Assembly: GCA_005503165.1 (NCBI GenBank)
Contig: SCNT01000013.1
Location: 46,393 to 110,392 of the forward strand
Direction of reading: 5' to 3'
Length of the DNA: 64,000 nt
Source of the DNA: Sphingomonadaceae bacterium 3R27E2-A
GTDB lineage: Bacteria > Pseudomonadota > Alphaproteobacteria > Sphingomonadales > Sphingomonadaceae
The notes beneath the pieces were generated by a model. It saw only the letters and a list, made by a program, of their open reading frames with translations, did not search any database and had not been told where the DNA came from. This document shows, piece after piece, positions 27,821-35,998 of this stretch. A program made the position numbers and the translations under genes. The first letter of the stretch is position 1. Every line of letters begins with the position of its first letter.

Positions 27821-28966
27821 TCATCCGACCTGCACGACGCTTTCGACGGACGACATGGGGGCGCGGTCGGCGGCCTTGGCGGCGTAGACCGCGCGGTCGG
27901 CGACCTCGAACAATTTCTTGGCGCTGCCGCCGTCCGCGGGCCAGCGCGCGACGCCGACGCTGGCGCCGACATGGATCACCGCGCCGTCGATGCGGTAGGG
28001 CGCGGCAAGCTCGGCGAGCAGGTGGTCGGCGAGCGCGGTTTCGAGCAAAGGCGAACCCGCGGGAACGAGGATCGCGAATTCGTCGCCGCCCTGTCGCGCG
28101 ACCATCGCATGGTCGCCGCAGGCGTGGCGGAGCCGCGCGGCGACTTCGCAGAGCAGGGCATCGCCGACGCCATGGCCATAACGGTCGTTGACCGGCTTGA
28201 AGCCGTCGAGATCGAGCAGCGCGATCGCGAAATGCGCGCCCGGGCTCGCCGCAGCGATCTCCTGGTCGAGCCGCGCGTCGAGCTCGCGGCGGTTCCACAG
28301 GCCCGTGAGTGCGTCGGTGTGCGCGAGGTTGCGCATCTGCTGCTGCAGCTGGAGCAGGTCGACGAGCTGGCCGTGCTGCTGGACGATCATGCGCAGCAGG
28401 AAGGCGGTGGCGACGAACAGACTGGTCCCCGCCGCGATCTCGGGCGGGTTGCCCGAGGTGAGCATCAGCAGCATCACGGGCACAAGCCCGATGCCGAGAT
28501 TGACGAAGGTCGCGAAACGGATCGCCGACAGGCAATATGCCGTCGCGAGCGAACCCATCGCCATGATCATCGCATAATAGCTGTGCGCCTCGGGCGGCGC
28601 GGCGAGCCAGTTGATCACCGTCCAGCTGCTGCACATCAGCCCCATCGTGCCCGACAGCCAGGTCGATTCGACGATGACGCGCCGCGCGCGGCGTACGCTC
28701 ATCCGGCGGCCGCGGCTCCGCCACAGGATCAGGAAGCCGAGCAGGCAAACCACTGCCAGCGTTACCGGGAAGCCGATGCGGACGACGGGGTGCACCGTCG
28801 CCACCCCGGCATAGATGGCAGTCGGGGTCGTCGCCGCGAGGGTCAGGAACAGCATCGGGGTCAAGGTCTCGACGCGATGCGCGCGGAGGAGTGCGACATC
28901 GTCGCGGATCGCGTCCGGAACCGGCGGGAACACCCGCGTCCGTAGCCAATGATGGACCCCCGTCAT
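27821..28966 (-). CDS. Membrane-bound diguanylate cyclase (GGDEF)
   Basis: A 381-aa inner-membrane protein. The N-terminal ~190 residues hold about six hydrophobic helices (such as VRIGFPVTLAVVCLLGFLIL and VTAFLLRMIV region), then a short coiled linker (QLVDLLQLQQQMRNLAHTDAL). The C-terminal GGDEF domain has LTGLWNRRELD, LLDLDGFKPVNDRYGHGVGD and the active-site RQGGDEFAIL intact. It should make c-di-GMP. It is divergent from the lipoxygenase gene, and a near-consensus CtrA box lies 24-38 bp upstream of its start. Confidence 0.92.
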   Translation of the reverse strand: MTGVHHWLRTRVFPPVPDAIRDDVALLRAHRVETLTPMLFLTLAATTPTAIYAGVATVHPVVRIGFPVTLAVVCLLGFLILWRSRGRRMSVRRARRVIVESTWLSGTMGLMCSSWTVINWLAAPPEAHSYYAMIMAMGSLATAYCLSAIRFATFVNLGIGLVPVMLLMLTSGNPPEIAAGTSLFVATAFLLRMIVQQHGQLVDLLQLQQQMRNLAHTDALTGLWNRRELDARLDQEIAAASPGAHFAIALLDLDGFKPVNDRYGHGVGDALLCEVAARLRHACGDHAMVARQGGDEFAILVPAGSPLLETALADHLLAELAAPYRIDGAVIHVGASVGVARWPADGGSAKKLFEVADRAVYAAKAADRAPMSSVESVVQVG

Positions 28967-28989
28967 GACCGCTGGGTAGCAAGCCCAAG

Positions 28990-29004
28990 TAAAACAAGGG
29001 TTAA
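28990..29004 (-). promoter_or_regulatory. Near-consensus CtrA box upstream of the GGDEF gene
   Basis: Read on the minus strand: TTAA, seven bases (CCCTTGT), then TTTA, one base off TTAA-N7-TTAA. It ends 24 bp from the GGDEF start. A half-site TTAACCATG occurs 64 bp away at 29068-29076, on the lipoxygenase side; the identical nonamer is found upstream of ctrA. Inferred site. Confidence 0.45.
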
Positions 29005-29128
29005 GGAACAGAAATGCGGCTTTTCACCGCGATAGGGGCAAGTCCCAAAGGCCGTGGGCCCAAAATATTAACCATGTTGTGCGAGCCCCGGGGCCTTGTC
29101 CTGCCGCACCGGTCCAAGGAGCCCCATC

Positions 29129-31123
29129 ATGTCTTTCGAGTCCATGCCGAACGCCGGCGCATCGACGCCCGCCGCACGTCCCGCCATGCCGTCGGCCAGC
29201 CCTTCGCTGCCGCAGAACGACACGCCGGCACAGCAGGCCGCGCGCGCCGCGCAGCTGGCCGCGACGCAGACCGTCTATACCTGGTCGACCGAGATTCCGA
29301 CGCTGCCCGGCGTGCCGCTCGCCGCGACGGTGCCGACGAGCAACGAGCCCACCATCCCCTGGGGCATCGCGCTGGTGGGTATCCTGCTCGGCATCGCGCG
29401 CAACGCGCTGGCGGTGAAGATCGGCGGGGTCGACAAGGGCGAGCTCGACGCACCGCGCGCCGACTATGAGGCGGCGCTCGCGCAGTGCGACGCGATCGAA
29501 GCTTCGACCGCGAAGATCGCCCTGGACCACGGCGTGCACCAAGGCGGCAATATCTTCGCGCGCGTCATCGGCGACGTGGAGGCCGCCGTCGAGGCCGCCG
29601 AGCACGACATGCATGTCGCCTTGCTCAACGGCTATCGGGACACGCTGAAGGACATGATCGCAGTGAGCGACGCCGAGGCCGCGGGGCTCGGCAGCAGCGC
29701 GCCGCGCACGATCGACGCCTATCGCGCCTTGTTCGACACGCTGCCCGTCCCCGGCATCGCCTATATCTTCCAGGAAGACGACGCGTTCGCACGGCTGCGC
29801 GTCGCGGGGCCGAACAACATGCTGATCGCCGCGATCGCCGCGGTGCCCGCCAATTTCCCGATCACCGAGGCGCAATATGCCGCGGTGGTGAACGGCGACA
29901 CGCTGGCCGCCGCGCTCGCCGACGGGCGGCTGTTCATGCTCGACTATCGGGAGCTGGCTGTGCTGACCGCGGGCACCTATGGCACCGCGCAGAAATATGT
30001 GGCTCTGCCGATGGCGCTGTTCGCGGTGCCGCCGGGCGGCGCGTCGCTGGTTCCCGTCGCGATCCAGTGCGGACAGGATCCGGCGAGCAACCCGATCTTC
30101 ACGCCGTCGGTCGCCGCCGACGCGCAATGGGGCTGGCAGCTGGCGAAGCTGGTGGTGCAGGTCGCCGACGGCAATTATCACGAACTGTTCACCCACTTGG
30201 CGCGCACCCACCTCGTCATGGAGGCCTTTGCCGTCGCGACCCACCGCCACCTCGCCGAAGTGCACCCGCTGTGGGCGCTGCTCGTCCCGCATTTCGAAGG
30301 AACGCTCTTCATCAACAATCAGGCGGCGACCTCGCTGATTGCCGCGGGCGGGCCGATCGACCATATTTTCGCAGGCACGATCACCACGAGCCAGCTCGCC
30401 GCGGTCGACGACCGGCTGGCGTTCGACTTCTACGGCAAGATGCTGCCCGCCGACCTCGAGGCGCGCGGCGTCGGCCAGGGCTCGATGCTGACCGACTATC
30501 CGTACCGCGACGATGCCTTGCTGGTGTGGGGCGCAATCCACGGCTGGGCCCAGGCCTATGTCGAGCATTATTATACGAGCGACGCCGATGTCACCGGCGA
30601 CACCGAGCTCGCGGCCTGGACGACGACGCTCGCGGGCGAGGCCAAGATCCAGGGGTTCCGCACGATCACGACGCGCGCGCAGCTGGTCGACATCTGCACG
30701 ATGCTGATGTTCACCGCGAGCGCGCAGCACGCCGCGGTCAATTTCCCGCAGAAGAGCATCATGGCCTTCGCCCCCGCGGTCACCGGCGCCGCGTGGCAGG
30801 CGCCGCCGACCCAGCAGGCCGGGCAGACGAAAACCGAGTGGCTCGCCACGATGCCGCCGATGGCGCTCGCGCTGGAGCAGCTGAACACGCTCGAGCTGCT
30901 CGGGTCGCTCTATTACCGCCCGCTCGGCGACTATCGCAGCAACGCCTTCCCCTATCCCCTGTGGTTCCAGGACCCGGCGATCACCGCCGCGGGCGGCCCG
31001 CTGCCGAGCTTCCAGGCGGCGCTGGCAGGGGTCGAGGCCGCGATCGTGGCGCGCAACGCCGAACGGATGCAGCCCTACACCTATCTGCAGCCAAGCCTGA
31101 TCCCGACGAGCATAAATATTTGA
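29129..31123 (+). CDS. Bacterial lipoxygenase
   Basis: A 664-aa non-heme iron dioxygenase that adds O2 to polyunsaturated fatty acids. The iron ligands of the family are all visible: His356 and His361 in HLARTHLVMEAFAVATHRHL, His534 and Asn538 in SAQHAAVNFPQ, and the C-terminal Ile664. The long helix with EVHPLWALLVPHFEGTLFIN is the second signature. Residue Ala399 sits at the stereocontrol (Coffa) site in INNQAATSLI; Ala there goes with S-hydroperoxide products in known enzymes. There is no PLAT/C2 domain and no evident signal peptide. The start ATG 29129 follows AAGGAG. The gene has the same GC as its neighbours and is divergent from the GGDEF gene. Confidence 0.93.
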   Translation: MSFESMPNAGASTPAARPAMPSASPSLPQNDTPAQQAARAAQLAATQTVYTWSTEIPTLPGVPLAATVPTSNEPTIPWGIALVGILLGIARNALAVKIGGVDKGELDAPRADYEAALAQCDAIEASTAKIALDHGVHQGGNIFARVIGDVEAAVEAAEHDMHVALLNGYRDTLKDMIAVSDAEAAGLGSSAPRTIDAYRALFDTLPVPGIAYIFQEDDAFARLRVAGPNNMLIAAIAAVPANFPITEAQYAAVVNGDTLAAALADGRLFMLDYRELAVLTAGTYGTAQKYVALPMALFAVPPGGASLVPVAIQCGQDPASNPIFTPSVAADAQWGWQLAKLVVQVADGNYHELFTHLARTHLVMEAFAVATHRHLAEVHPLWALLVPHFEGTLFINNQAATSLIAAGGPIDHIFAGTITTSQLAAVDDRLAFDFYGKMLPADLEARGVGQGSMLTDYPYRDDALLVWGAIHGWAQAYVEHYYTSDADVTGDTELAAWTTTLAGEAKIQGFRTITTRAQLVDICTMLMFTASAQHAAVNFPQKSIMAFAPAVTGAAWQAPPTQQAGQTKTEWLATMPPMALALEQLNTLELLGSLYYRPLGDYRSNAFPYPLWFQDPAITAAGGPLPSFQAALAGVEAAIVARNAERMQPYTYLQPSLIPTSINI

Positions 31124-31199
31124 ACACCCCGAATAGTTTTGGGTAGATCAAGGAAGCGTATCTTATCATAACCCCTCGGGAACAGTCGGGGGATCATTC

Positions 31200-32075
31200 A
31201 TGAAGAAATTTCTGGGCTCTCTACTTGCCTTGTCGATGTTATCGGGATGCACGGCGATTACGAGAGAAGTTCGTCATCCCGGCGGATATTCAGGCTATCT
31301 TCTTGACAAGCGGACGTTCGACGCCTCACGATCTAAGCAATTTCAGCTACTTAGGGCCACGATCATGCTCGCAGTCGGGGCCCAGATCGGAAAAAAGACC
31401 GTCGGCCATGGCGAGGAAGCGCTGGCGTTCGCCGGTTATTTGGCGGCTGCCGCGAAGGACATCAATTATGCCGCGGCAAATATTTATCCGATCGGCGGCG
31501 TGGATCCGTGCAAGGCCAAGGGCGAGGCCGCTGGCAAGGACTTCTCGCAGTGTGCGGGATTTTACGTCAACTTCGAAAGCGACATGCCGCAGATCGAGTA
31601 TCGCGTCGTCCGCGTCGTCGTCGCGGCTCTGCCGACGCAGGAAGCGCGCGACTTCCTGAACGATCTCAGCAAGGGCAGCCTGCTTTCGGCGCTTTGGAAC
31701 AGCGTCGAAGCATTTCGGGATGTCGCCACCGGTCTCCACTGGGGCGCCGCTCCCTATCGGAGCGGGCTGGAAACGGTCGTCGCCAACGACGTGTGCAAAA
31801 GCGGCGTCAGCAAGGCGGCATCGGAAGACGCGTTGACCGTCTGGATCGCGACCGAATGTCTGGGCTTGCCCCATGACAGCTTTTTCGCCGGCGAGGACGA
31901 GATCGCGCCGACCGAGTTCAAGAAGGTCGATGTCGGCAGCCTGCACGCCGTGCTTCGCATCGCGCAAACGGCTTGCGCTGGCCTGCCTTTCAGCAAGGAG
32001 GACGAGGATCAGGCCGACGCGCTGTGCAAAAAGGTCGTCTTCCAGCCCGAAAAACGCCCGACCGCCGTGAAATGA
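31200..32075 (+). CDS. Lipoprotein of unknown function
   Basis: A 291-aa protein I do not recognise. The leader MKKFLGSLLALSMLSGC ends in a lipobox, so it is anchored to a membrane. The mature part contains a helix AGYLAAAAKDINYAAANIYPIGGVDPCKAKG, then FYVNFESDMPQIEYRVVRVVVAAL and five to six cysteines. Base use at the 5' end (TTATCGGGATGC, ATTACGAGAGAAG) and in the 76-bp gap before it is AT-richer than the surroundings, suggesting recent acquisition or weak codon selection. It follows the lipoxygenase on the same strand, but the gap has a possible promoter of its own (TTGAAC at 31122). Confidence 0.72.
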   Translation: MKKFLGSLLALSMLSGCTAITREVRHPGGYSGYLLDKRTFDASRSKQFQLLRATIMLAVGAQIGKKTVGHGEEALAFAGYLAAAAKDINYAAANIYPIGGVDPCKAKGEAAGKDFSQCAGFYVNFESDMPQIEYRVVRVVVAALPTQEARDFLNDLSKGSLLSALWNSVEAFRDVATGLHWGAAPYRSGLETVVANDVCKSGVSKAASEDALTVWIATECLGLPHDSFFAGEDEIAPTEFKKVDVGSLHAVLRIAQTACAGLPFSKEDEDQADALCKKVVFQPEKRPTAVK

Positions 32076-32127
32076 CGGCGAACCGGCGCCGCGAAGCGGG
32101 TCATGACGCCATCATTCGCCCCGCGCC

Positions 32128-32907
32128 TCAGCTGCCCTTTTTCTTCCGGTGGCTTTCGAGGTCGAGCACCGCATGGTCGCCGCCCTCGGGCAGCAGGCCC
32201 AGCCGCCGCGCGACTTCCTGATAGGCTTCGACTTCGCCGCCGAGGTCGCGGCGGAAACGGTCCTTGTCGAGCTTTTCGTTGGTGGTCATGTCCCACAGGC
32301 GGCAGCCGTCGGGGCTGATCTCGTCGGCCAGGATGATGCGGCTGAAATCGCCCTCATAGAGGCGGCCGAACTCGAGCTTGAAGTCGACCAGGCGAATGCC
32401 GACCGCGGCGAACATGCCCGACATGAAGTCGTTGATGCGGATCGCCATGTCCTGGATGTCGTGGAGTTCGTCCTGGCTGCACCAGTTGAAGCAGGCGATA
32501 TGCTCCTCGGCGACCAGCGGATCGCCGAGCGCGTCGTCCTTGTAGCAATATTCGATCAGCGTGCGGGGGAGCTGCGTCCCCTCCTCGATGCCGAGCCGCT
32601 TCGACAGCGTGCCCGCCGCGACGTTGCGCACGATGACCTCGATCGGCACGATCTCGACCTGGCGGATCAGCTGCTCGCGCATGTTGAGGCGGCGGATGAA
32701 GTGCGTCGGCACGCCGATATTGCCGAGCAGGGTGAAGACATGCTCCGAAATGCGGTTGTTGAGCACGCCCTTGCCGCTGATCGTGCCCTTTTTCTGGGCG
32801 TTGAACGCGGTCGCATCGTCCTTGAAATACTGGATCAGCGTGCCCGGTTCGGGGCCTTCGTAGAGGATCTTGGCTTTGCCTTCGTAGATCTGGCGGCGAC
32901 GGGCCAT
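32128..32907 (-). CDS. purC: Phosphoribosylaminoimidazole-succinocarboxamide synthase
   Basis: A 259-aa SAICAR synthetase, which joins aspartate to CAIR in purine synthesis. The N-terminal [20 protein letters not shown] is the family signature, followed by [33 protein letters not shown], the [14 protein letters not shown] motif and DFKLEFGR with ILADEISPD. Length is typical. ATG 32907 has AAGGAAAG upstream; the frame is open to 33021. Convergent with the unknown lipoprotein gene. Confidence 0.97.
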   Translation of the reverse strand: MARRRQIYEGKAKILYEGPEPGTLIQYFKDDATAFNAQKKGTISGKGVLNNRISEHVFTLLGNIGVPTHFIRRLNMREQLIRQVEIVPIEVIVRNVAAGTLSKRLGIEEGTQLPRTLIEYCYKDDALGDPLVAEEHIACFNWCSQDELHDIQDMAIRINDFMSGMFAAVGIRLVDFKLEFGRLYEGDFSRIILADEISPDGCRLWDMTTNEKLDKDRFRRDLGGEVEAYQEVARRLGLLPEGGDHAVLDLESHRKKKGS

Positions 32908-33036
32908 GGGCACATGCTTTCCTTGACGTCCAAATGACTGGCCCCGGCGAATACGACTCAAAAGAGGCGCGGCGCCGGGGCGGTTCGGGGCGCCTATAGC
33001 GGTAAAGGGGGGGCGCGTCATCCCCGGGGTTAAAGA

Positions 33037-33204
33037 CCCCTTCTCCCGTCGGGAGAAGGTTGCGCAGACTTGGCGCGAAGCGCCTAGTCGAAGCTGGATG
33101 AGGGGTGCGCCGCTCGCTGGACAATCGACGCCGCGCCCCTCACCCAGCTTCGCCTAGCCGGCAAGCCGGCAAGGCTGCGCAACCCTCTCCCAACGGGAGA
33201 GGGA
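33037..33204. repeat. Long imperfect inverted repeat between purC and the crotonase gene
   Basis: Outer arms CCCTTCTCCCGTCGGGAGAA and CTCTCCCAACGGGAGAGGG, each a hairpin, enclose facing inner arms (GGTTGCGCAG ... CTGCGCAACC; GAAGCTGGATGAGGGG ... CCCCTCACCCAGCTTC). The inner stem carries GGCGCGAAGCGCC and GCCGGCAAGCCGGC hairpins. It is distinct from family A in sequence but has the same design. It takes up nearly half of the 391-bp gap. Confidence 0.8.
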
Positions 33205-33298
33205 GAAGAGGATCTACATCTTTACGCTTACGTAAACTAGAGCTTGCCTTCGCCGACATCCCTTGCAACCCTGGCGGCAACCACAAGGAGAGAGAGAC

Positions 33299-34222
33299 AT
33301 GAGCTTCGAAGAGATTCGCCTCGACCGCCACGAGGGCATCGCGCTGCTGACCCTGTACCGGCCCGGAAAGATGAACGCCTTCACCACGCAGATGATGACC
33401 GAGATCGTCGCCGCGCTCGACGAGTGCGACGCCGACGACGCCGTGCGCGCGGTGGTGTTCACCGGCGACGGCGACCGCGCCTATTGCGCGGGCGCGGACC
33501 TCAGCGCGGGCGGGTCGACCTTCGATTACGACAAGCGCACCGACAAGGCGGCGCTGCTGCCCGAGGGCGTCGCGGCGAGCCCGGTCGCCGAGGACGGCAC
33601 GATCGACTGGTCGCACCCGCTGATCCGCGACGGCGGCGGGCGCGTGTCGATGCGCATCTTCGAGAGCAAGAAGCCGGTGCTCGGCGCGATCAACGGCGCC
33701 GCGGTCGGCATCGGCGCGACGATGACCTTGTCGATGGACGCGCGCCTCGCCAGCGACACTGCGCGCTACGGCTTCGTCTTCGCGCGCCGCGGCATCGTGC
33801 CCGAGGCGGCGTCGAGCTGGTTCCTGCCGCGCCTGGTCGGCATACAAACCGCGCTCGACTGGTGCTATTCGGGGCGGCTGGTTCCCGCAACAGAGGCGCA
33901 TGACAAGGGCCTCGTCCAGTCGGTGCATGCGCCCGGCGAGCTGGTCGACGCCGCGATCGCCAAGGCGCGCGAGCTGACCGGCGACAGCGCGCCGGTGTCG
34001 GTCGCGCTGACCCGCCACATGATGTGGCGCATGCTCGGCGCGCCGCACCCGATGAACGCGCACCGCTGGGACAGCCGCGTGATCTTTGCGCGCGGGCGCA
34101 GCCCCGACGCGGTGGAAGGGGTGACGAGCTTCCTCGAAAAGCGCGCGCCGAACTTCACCGCCAGCGTCGCGAACGACTATCCCTCGTTCGGCGAGTTCGA
34201 GGATGCGCCGCCTTACGGCTGA
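33299..34222 (+). CDS. Enoyl-CoA hydratase/isomerase family protein (crotonase)
   Basis: A 307-aa crotonase-fold protein. The oxyanion-hole segments are DRAYCAGADLSAGG and AINGAAVGIGATM; Glu in FARRGIVPEAASSWFLPRLVG is at the second catalytic position. An insert of about 30 residues after AGADL (GGSTFDYDKRTDKAALLPEG) makes it longer than typical enoyl-CoA hydratases. ATG 33299 follows AAGGAGAGAGAGA. Likely a beta-oxidation-type hydratase or isomerase; substrate unknown. No other fatty acid genes adjoin it. Confidence 0.88.
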   Translation: MSFEEIRLDRHEGIALLTLYRPGKMNAFTTQMMTEIVAALDECDADDAVRAVVFTGDGDRAYCAGADLSAGGSTFDYDKRTDKAALLPEGVAASPVAEDGTIDWSHPLIRDGGGRVSMRIFESKKPVLGAINGAAVGIGATMTLSMDARLASDTARYGFVFARRGIVPEAASSWFLPRLVGIQTALDWCYSGRLVPATEAHDKGLVQSVHAPGELVDAAIAKARELTGDSAPVSVALTRHMMWRMLGAPHPMNAHRWDSRVIFARGRSPDAVEGVTSFLEKRAPNFTASVANDYPSFGEFEDAPPYG

Positions 34223-34230
34223 ACAGCATC

Positions 34231-34286
34231 ATCCTCCCTGTGGCGAAGCCATGGGGAGGTGGCAGCGCGAAGCGCTGACGGAGGGC
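34231..34286. repeat. Composite hairpin palindrome (family A, copy 6, left half only)
   Basis: Only the left half is present: ATCCTCCC, hairpin TGTGGCGAAGCCATG, then CAGCGCGAAGCGCTG and GGAGGG. The following ~30 bp (GAAGGCTGGCGCTAGGCCGC, 34298-34317) resemble the centre of copy 7 (AAAGGCTGGCGCAGGACCGC), so the truncated element runs into the 3' end of the convergent phosphatase gene. Confidence 0.75.
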
Positions 34287-34308
34287 CTGACACCCTCGAA
34301 GGCTGGCG

Positions 34309-35940
34309 CTAGGCCGCGTCGAACTTCCGGTTGCCGCGCATCGCGGTCATGCTGTGCGTCGCCTTCATCGCCGGCCTGTGCTCGCGGATCGTCTCCAGCA
34401 GGTGCCAGCTTGCGGTGACCTTGTCGGGGGTCAGCGCGACAGTGACGTAACCACGGTCCTGCGTGTTCGCCCATTTGAGCTGCGGCGACACCCCGCGGAT
34501 CGCGCGCACGCGCGTTTCGTCCGAAATGCCGCGCGTATAGCTTTCGTAACCGGGCGAGGTCACGCTCTGCCCCGCGATCTCGATCCCCGCGGGGCGCCCG
34601 TCCTCGCTGAGGTCATAGGCCCAGGCGTTGTGCGTGTCGCCGGTCAGCGTGACGAGGTCGGCACCGGCCTTTTGCGCCGCGGCGAGCAGCCGCGCGCGCG
34701 CCGCGGGGTAACCGTCCCACGCGTCCATGTTGAGCGGCAGTCCCGCCTTCGCGGCAGACTGCGCGGTCGCCACGCGGCGGCGGATATTTTCGGAGAGGTC
34801 GGTGCCGAACCAATTGGCCGATTCGGGCGGGGTGAACACGCTGCCCATCACCACCTGCTGCGCGCAGACCTGCCAGCGCGTGCCCGCCTTGGCCGACGCG
34901 GCGAAACCGTCGAACAGCCATTTCTCCTGGTCGGCGCCGAGCATCTGGCGCGCCGGGTCGCGATAGGCGGCTTCGGCGAAGGTCTTCAATTTCGCGGTCG
35001 CATCGCCGCCGCCGGCGACGATCTCGTCGAATTCGAACGGCCGGTCGCGGCCGGTGACCCGCGTTTCGGGCAGGAAGATCGTCGCGAGGTCGCCGACCTG
35101 GTAATCGCGCCAGCGCGTCTCGGCGACGGGCATCCATTCGCGGTAGGCGCGCTCGGCGGCGGCCATGCGGTCGGTCCAATTGCCTTCGCCCTCGTCGTGA
35201 TTCTCGGCGCCGCCCTTCCACGCGTCGTTGGCGAATTCATGGTCGTCCCACTGCGCGATCATCGGGAACAGCTGGTGCAGCCGCTGGAGGTCGGGGTCGG
35301 CGCGATAGGCGGCGTAGCGCAGCCGATAGTCGGCGAGCGCGACGATCTCGTGCGCCGGCTGGATCTCGCGCCCCGGCAGCAATTGCCCGCGCGAGGGATA
35401 ATTGCCGACCGGATATTCGTAGAGATAGTCGCCGACATGCGCGACGAGATCGATGTCGCTCCGCGCGTTCGCATGCGCATAAGCGTTGAACCAGCCGAAA
35501 GGCAGGTTCGAGCAGGAAAAGAGCGCGAGGGTGAAGGCGCTCGTCGGCCCCTCGGGCAGCGTGCGGGTGCGGCCTGTGACCGACTTCGTCCCGTCGGGGG
35601 CGACGAAGCGGTAGAAATACCAGCGGCCGGGCTGGAGACCGTCGACCGTGATCCTGGCGGTGTGATCGCGCGCGCCGCGCGCGGTCACCGCGCCGCCCGC
35701 GACGATCTTCGCGAAATCGGGAGTCTCGGCGACCTCGGCGGTGAGGCGCGCATCCGAGGCTGCGGCGTAGCGCGTCCACAGGAGCACGCTGTTCGCCCCC
35801 GGCTCGCCGCTCGCGACGCCGTGGGTGAAGCCCTGCGCCATCATTGCATGCGCGGCGCCGGGCAGCGCCAGCGCGCCGAGCCCCGCGGTGCCGAGCTTGA
35901 TCAGCAGGCGGCGGTCGATCTGGCCCCAAAGCTCGTGCAT
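34309..35940 (-). CDS. PhoD-like alkaline phosphatase / phosphodiesterase
   Basis: A 543-aa secreted metallophosphatase. The twin-arginine-type leader starts with DRRLLIKLGTAGLGALALPG. Domain order fits PhoD: N-terminal Ig-like part (GVASGEPGANSVLLWTRY), then the metallophosphatase core with FSCSNLPFGWFNAY, HVGDYLYEYPVG, QWDDHEFANDAWKGG and LTGDTHNAWAYDL, which hold the iron/calcium ligands. It should release phosphate from phosphodiesters and monoesters outside the cytoplasm. ATG 35940 begins the Tat leader. The last codons before the stop lie next to a truncated family A repeat. Confidence 0.92.
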   Translation of the reverse strand: MHELWGQIDRRLLIKLGTAGLGALALPGAAHAMMAQGFTHGVASGEPGANSVLLWTRYAAASDARLTAEVAETPDFAKIVAGGAVTARGARDHTARITVDGLQPGRWYFYRFVAPDGTKSVTGRTRTLPEGPTSAFTLALFSCSNLPFGWFNAYAHANARSDIDLVAHVGDYLYEYPVGNYPSRGQLLPGREIQPAHEIVALADYRLRYAAYRADPDLQRLHQLFPMIAQWDDHEFANDAWKGGAENHDEGEGNWTDRMAAAERAYREWMPVAETRWRDYQVGDLATIFLPETRVTGRDRPFEFDEIVAGGGDATAKLKTFAEAAYRDPARQMLGADQEKWLFDGFAASAKAGTRWQVCAQQVVMGSVFTPPESANWFGTDLSENIRRRVATAQSAAKAGLPLNMDAWDGYPAARARLLAAAQKAGADLVTLTGDTHNAWAYDLSEDGRPAGIEIAGQSVTSPGYESYTRGISDETRVRAIRGVSPQLKWANTQDRGYVTVALTPDKVTASWHLLETIREHRPAMKATHSMTAMRGNRKFDAA

Positions 35941-35998
35941 CGCGATTCTCCCTGTGACACGCGCCGGTTCTCTGCCCGGTCTTTGTGACGTTTCGGTG

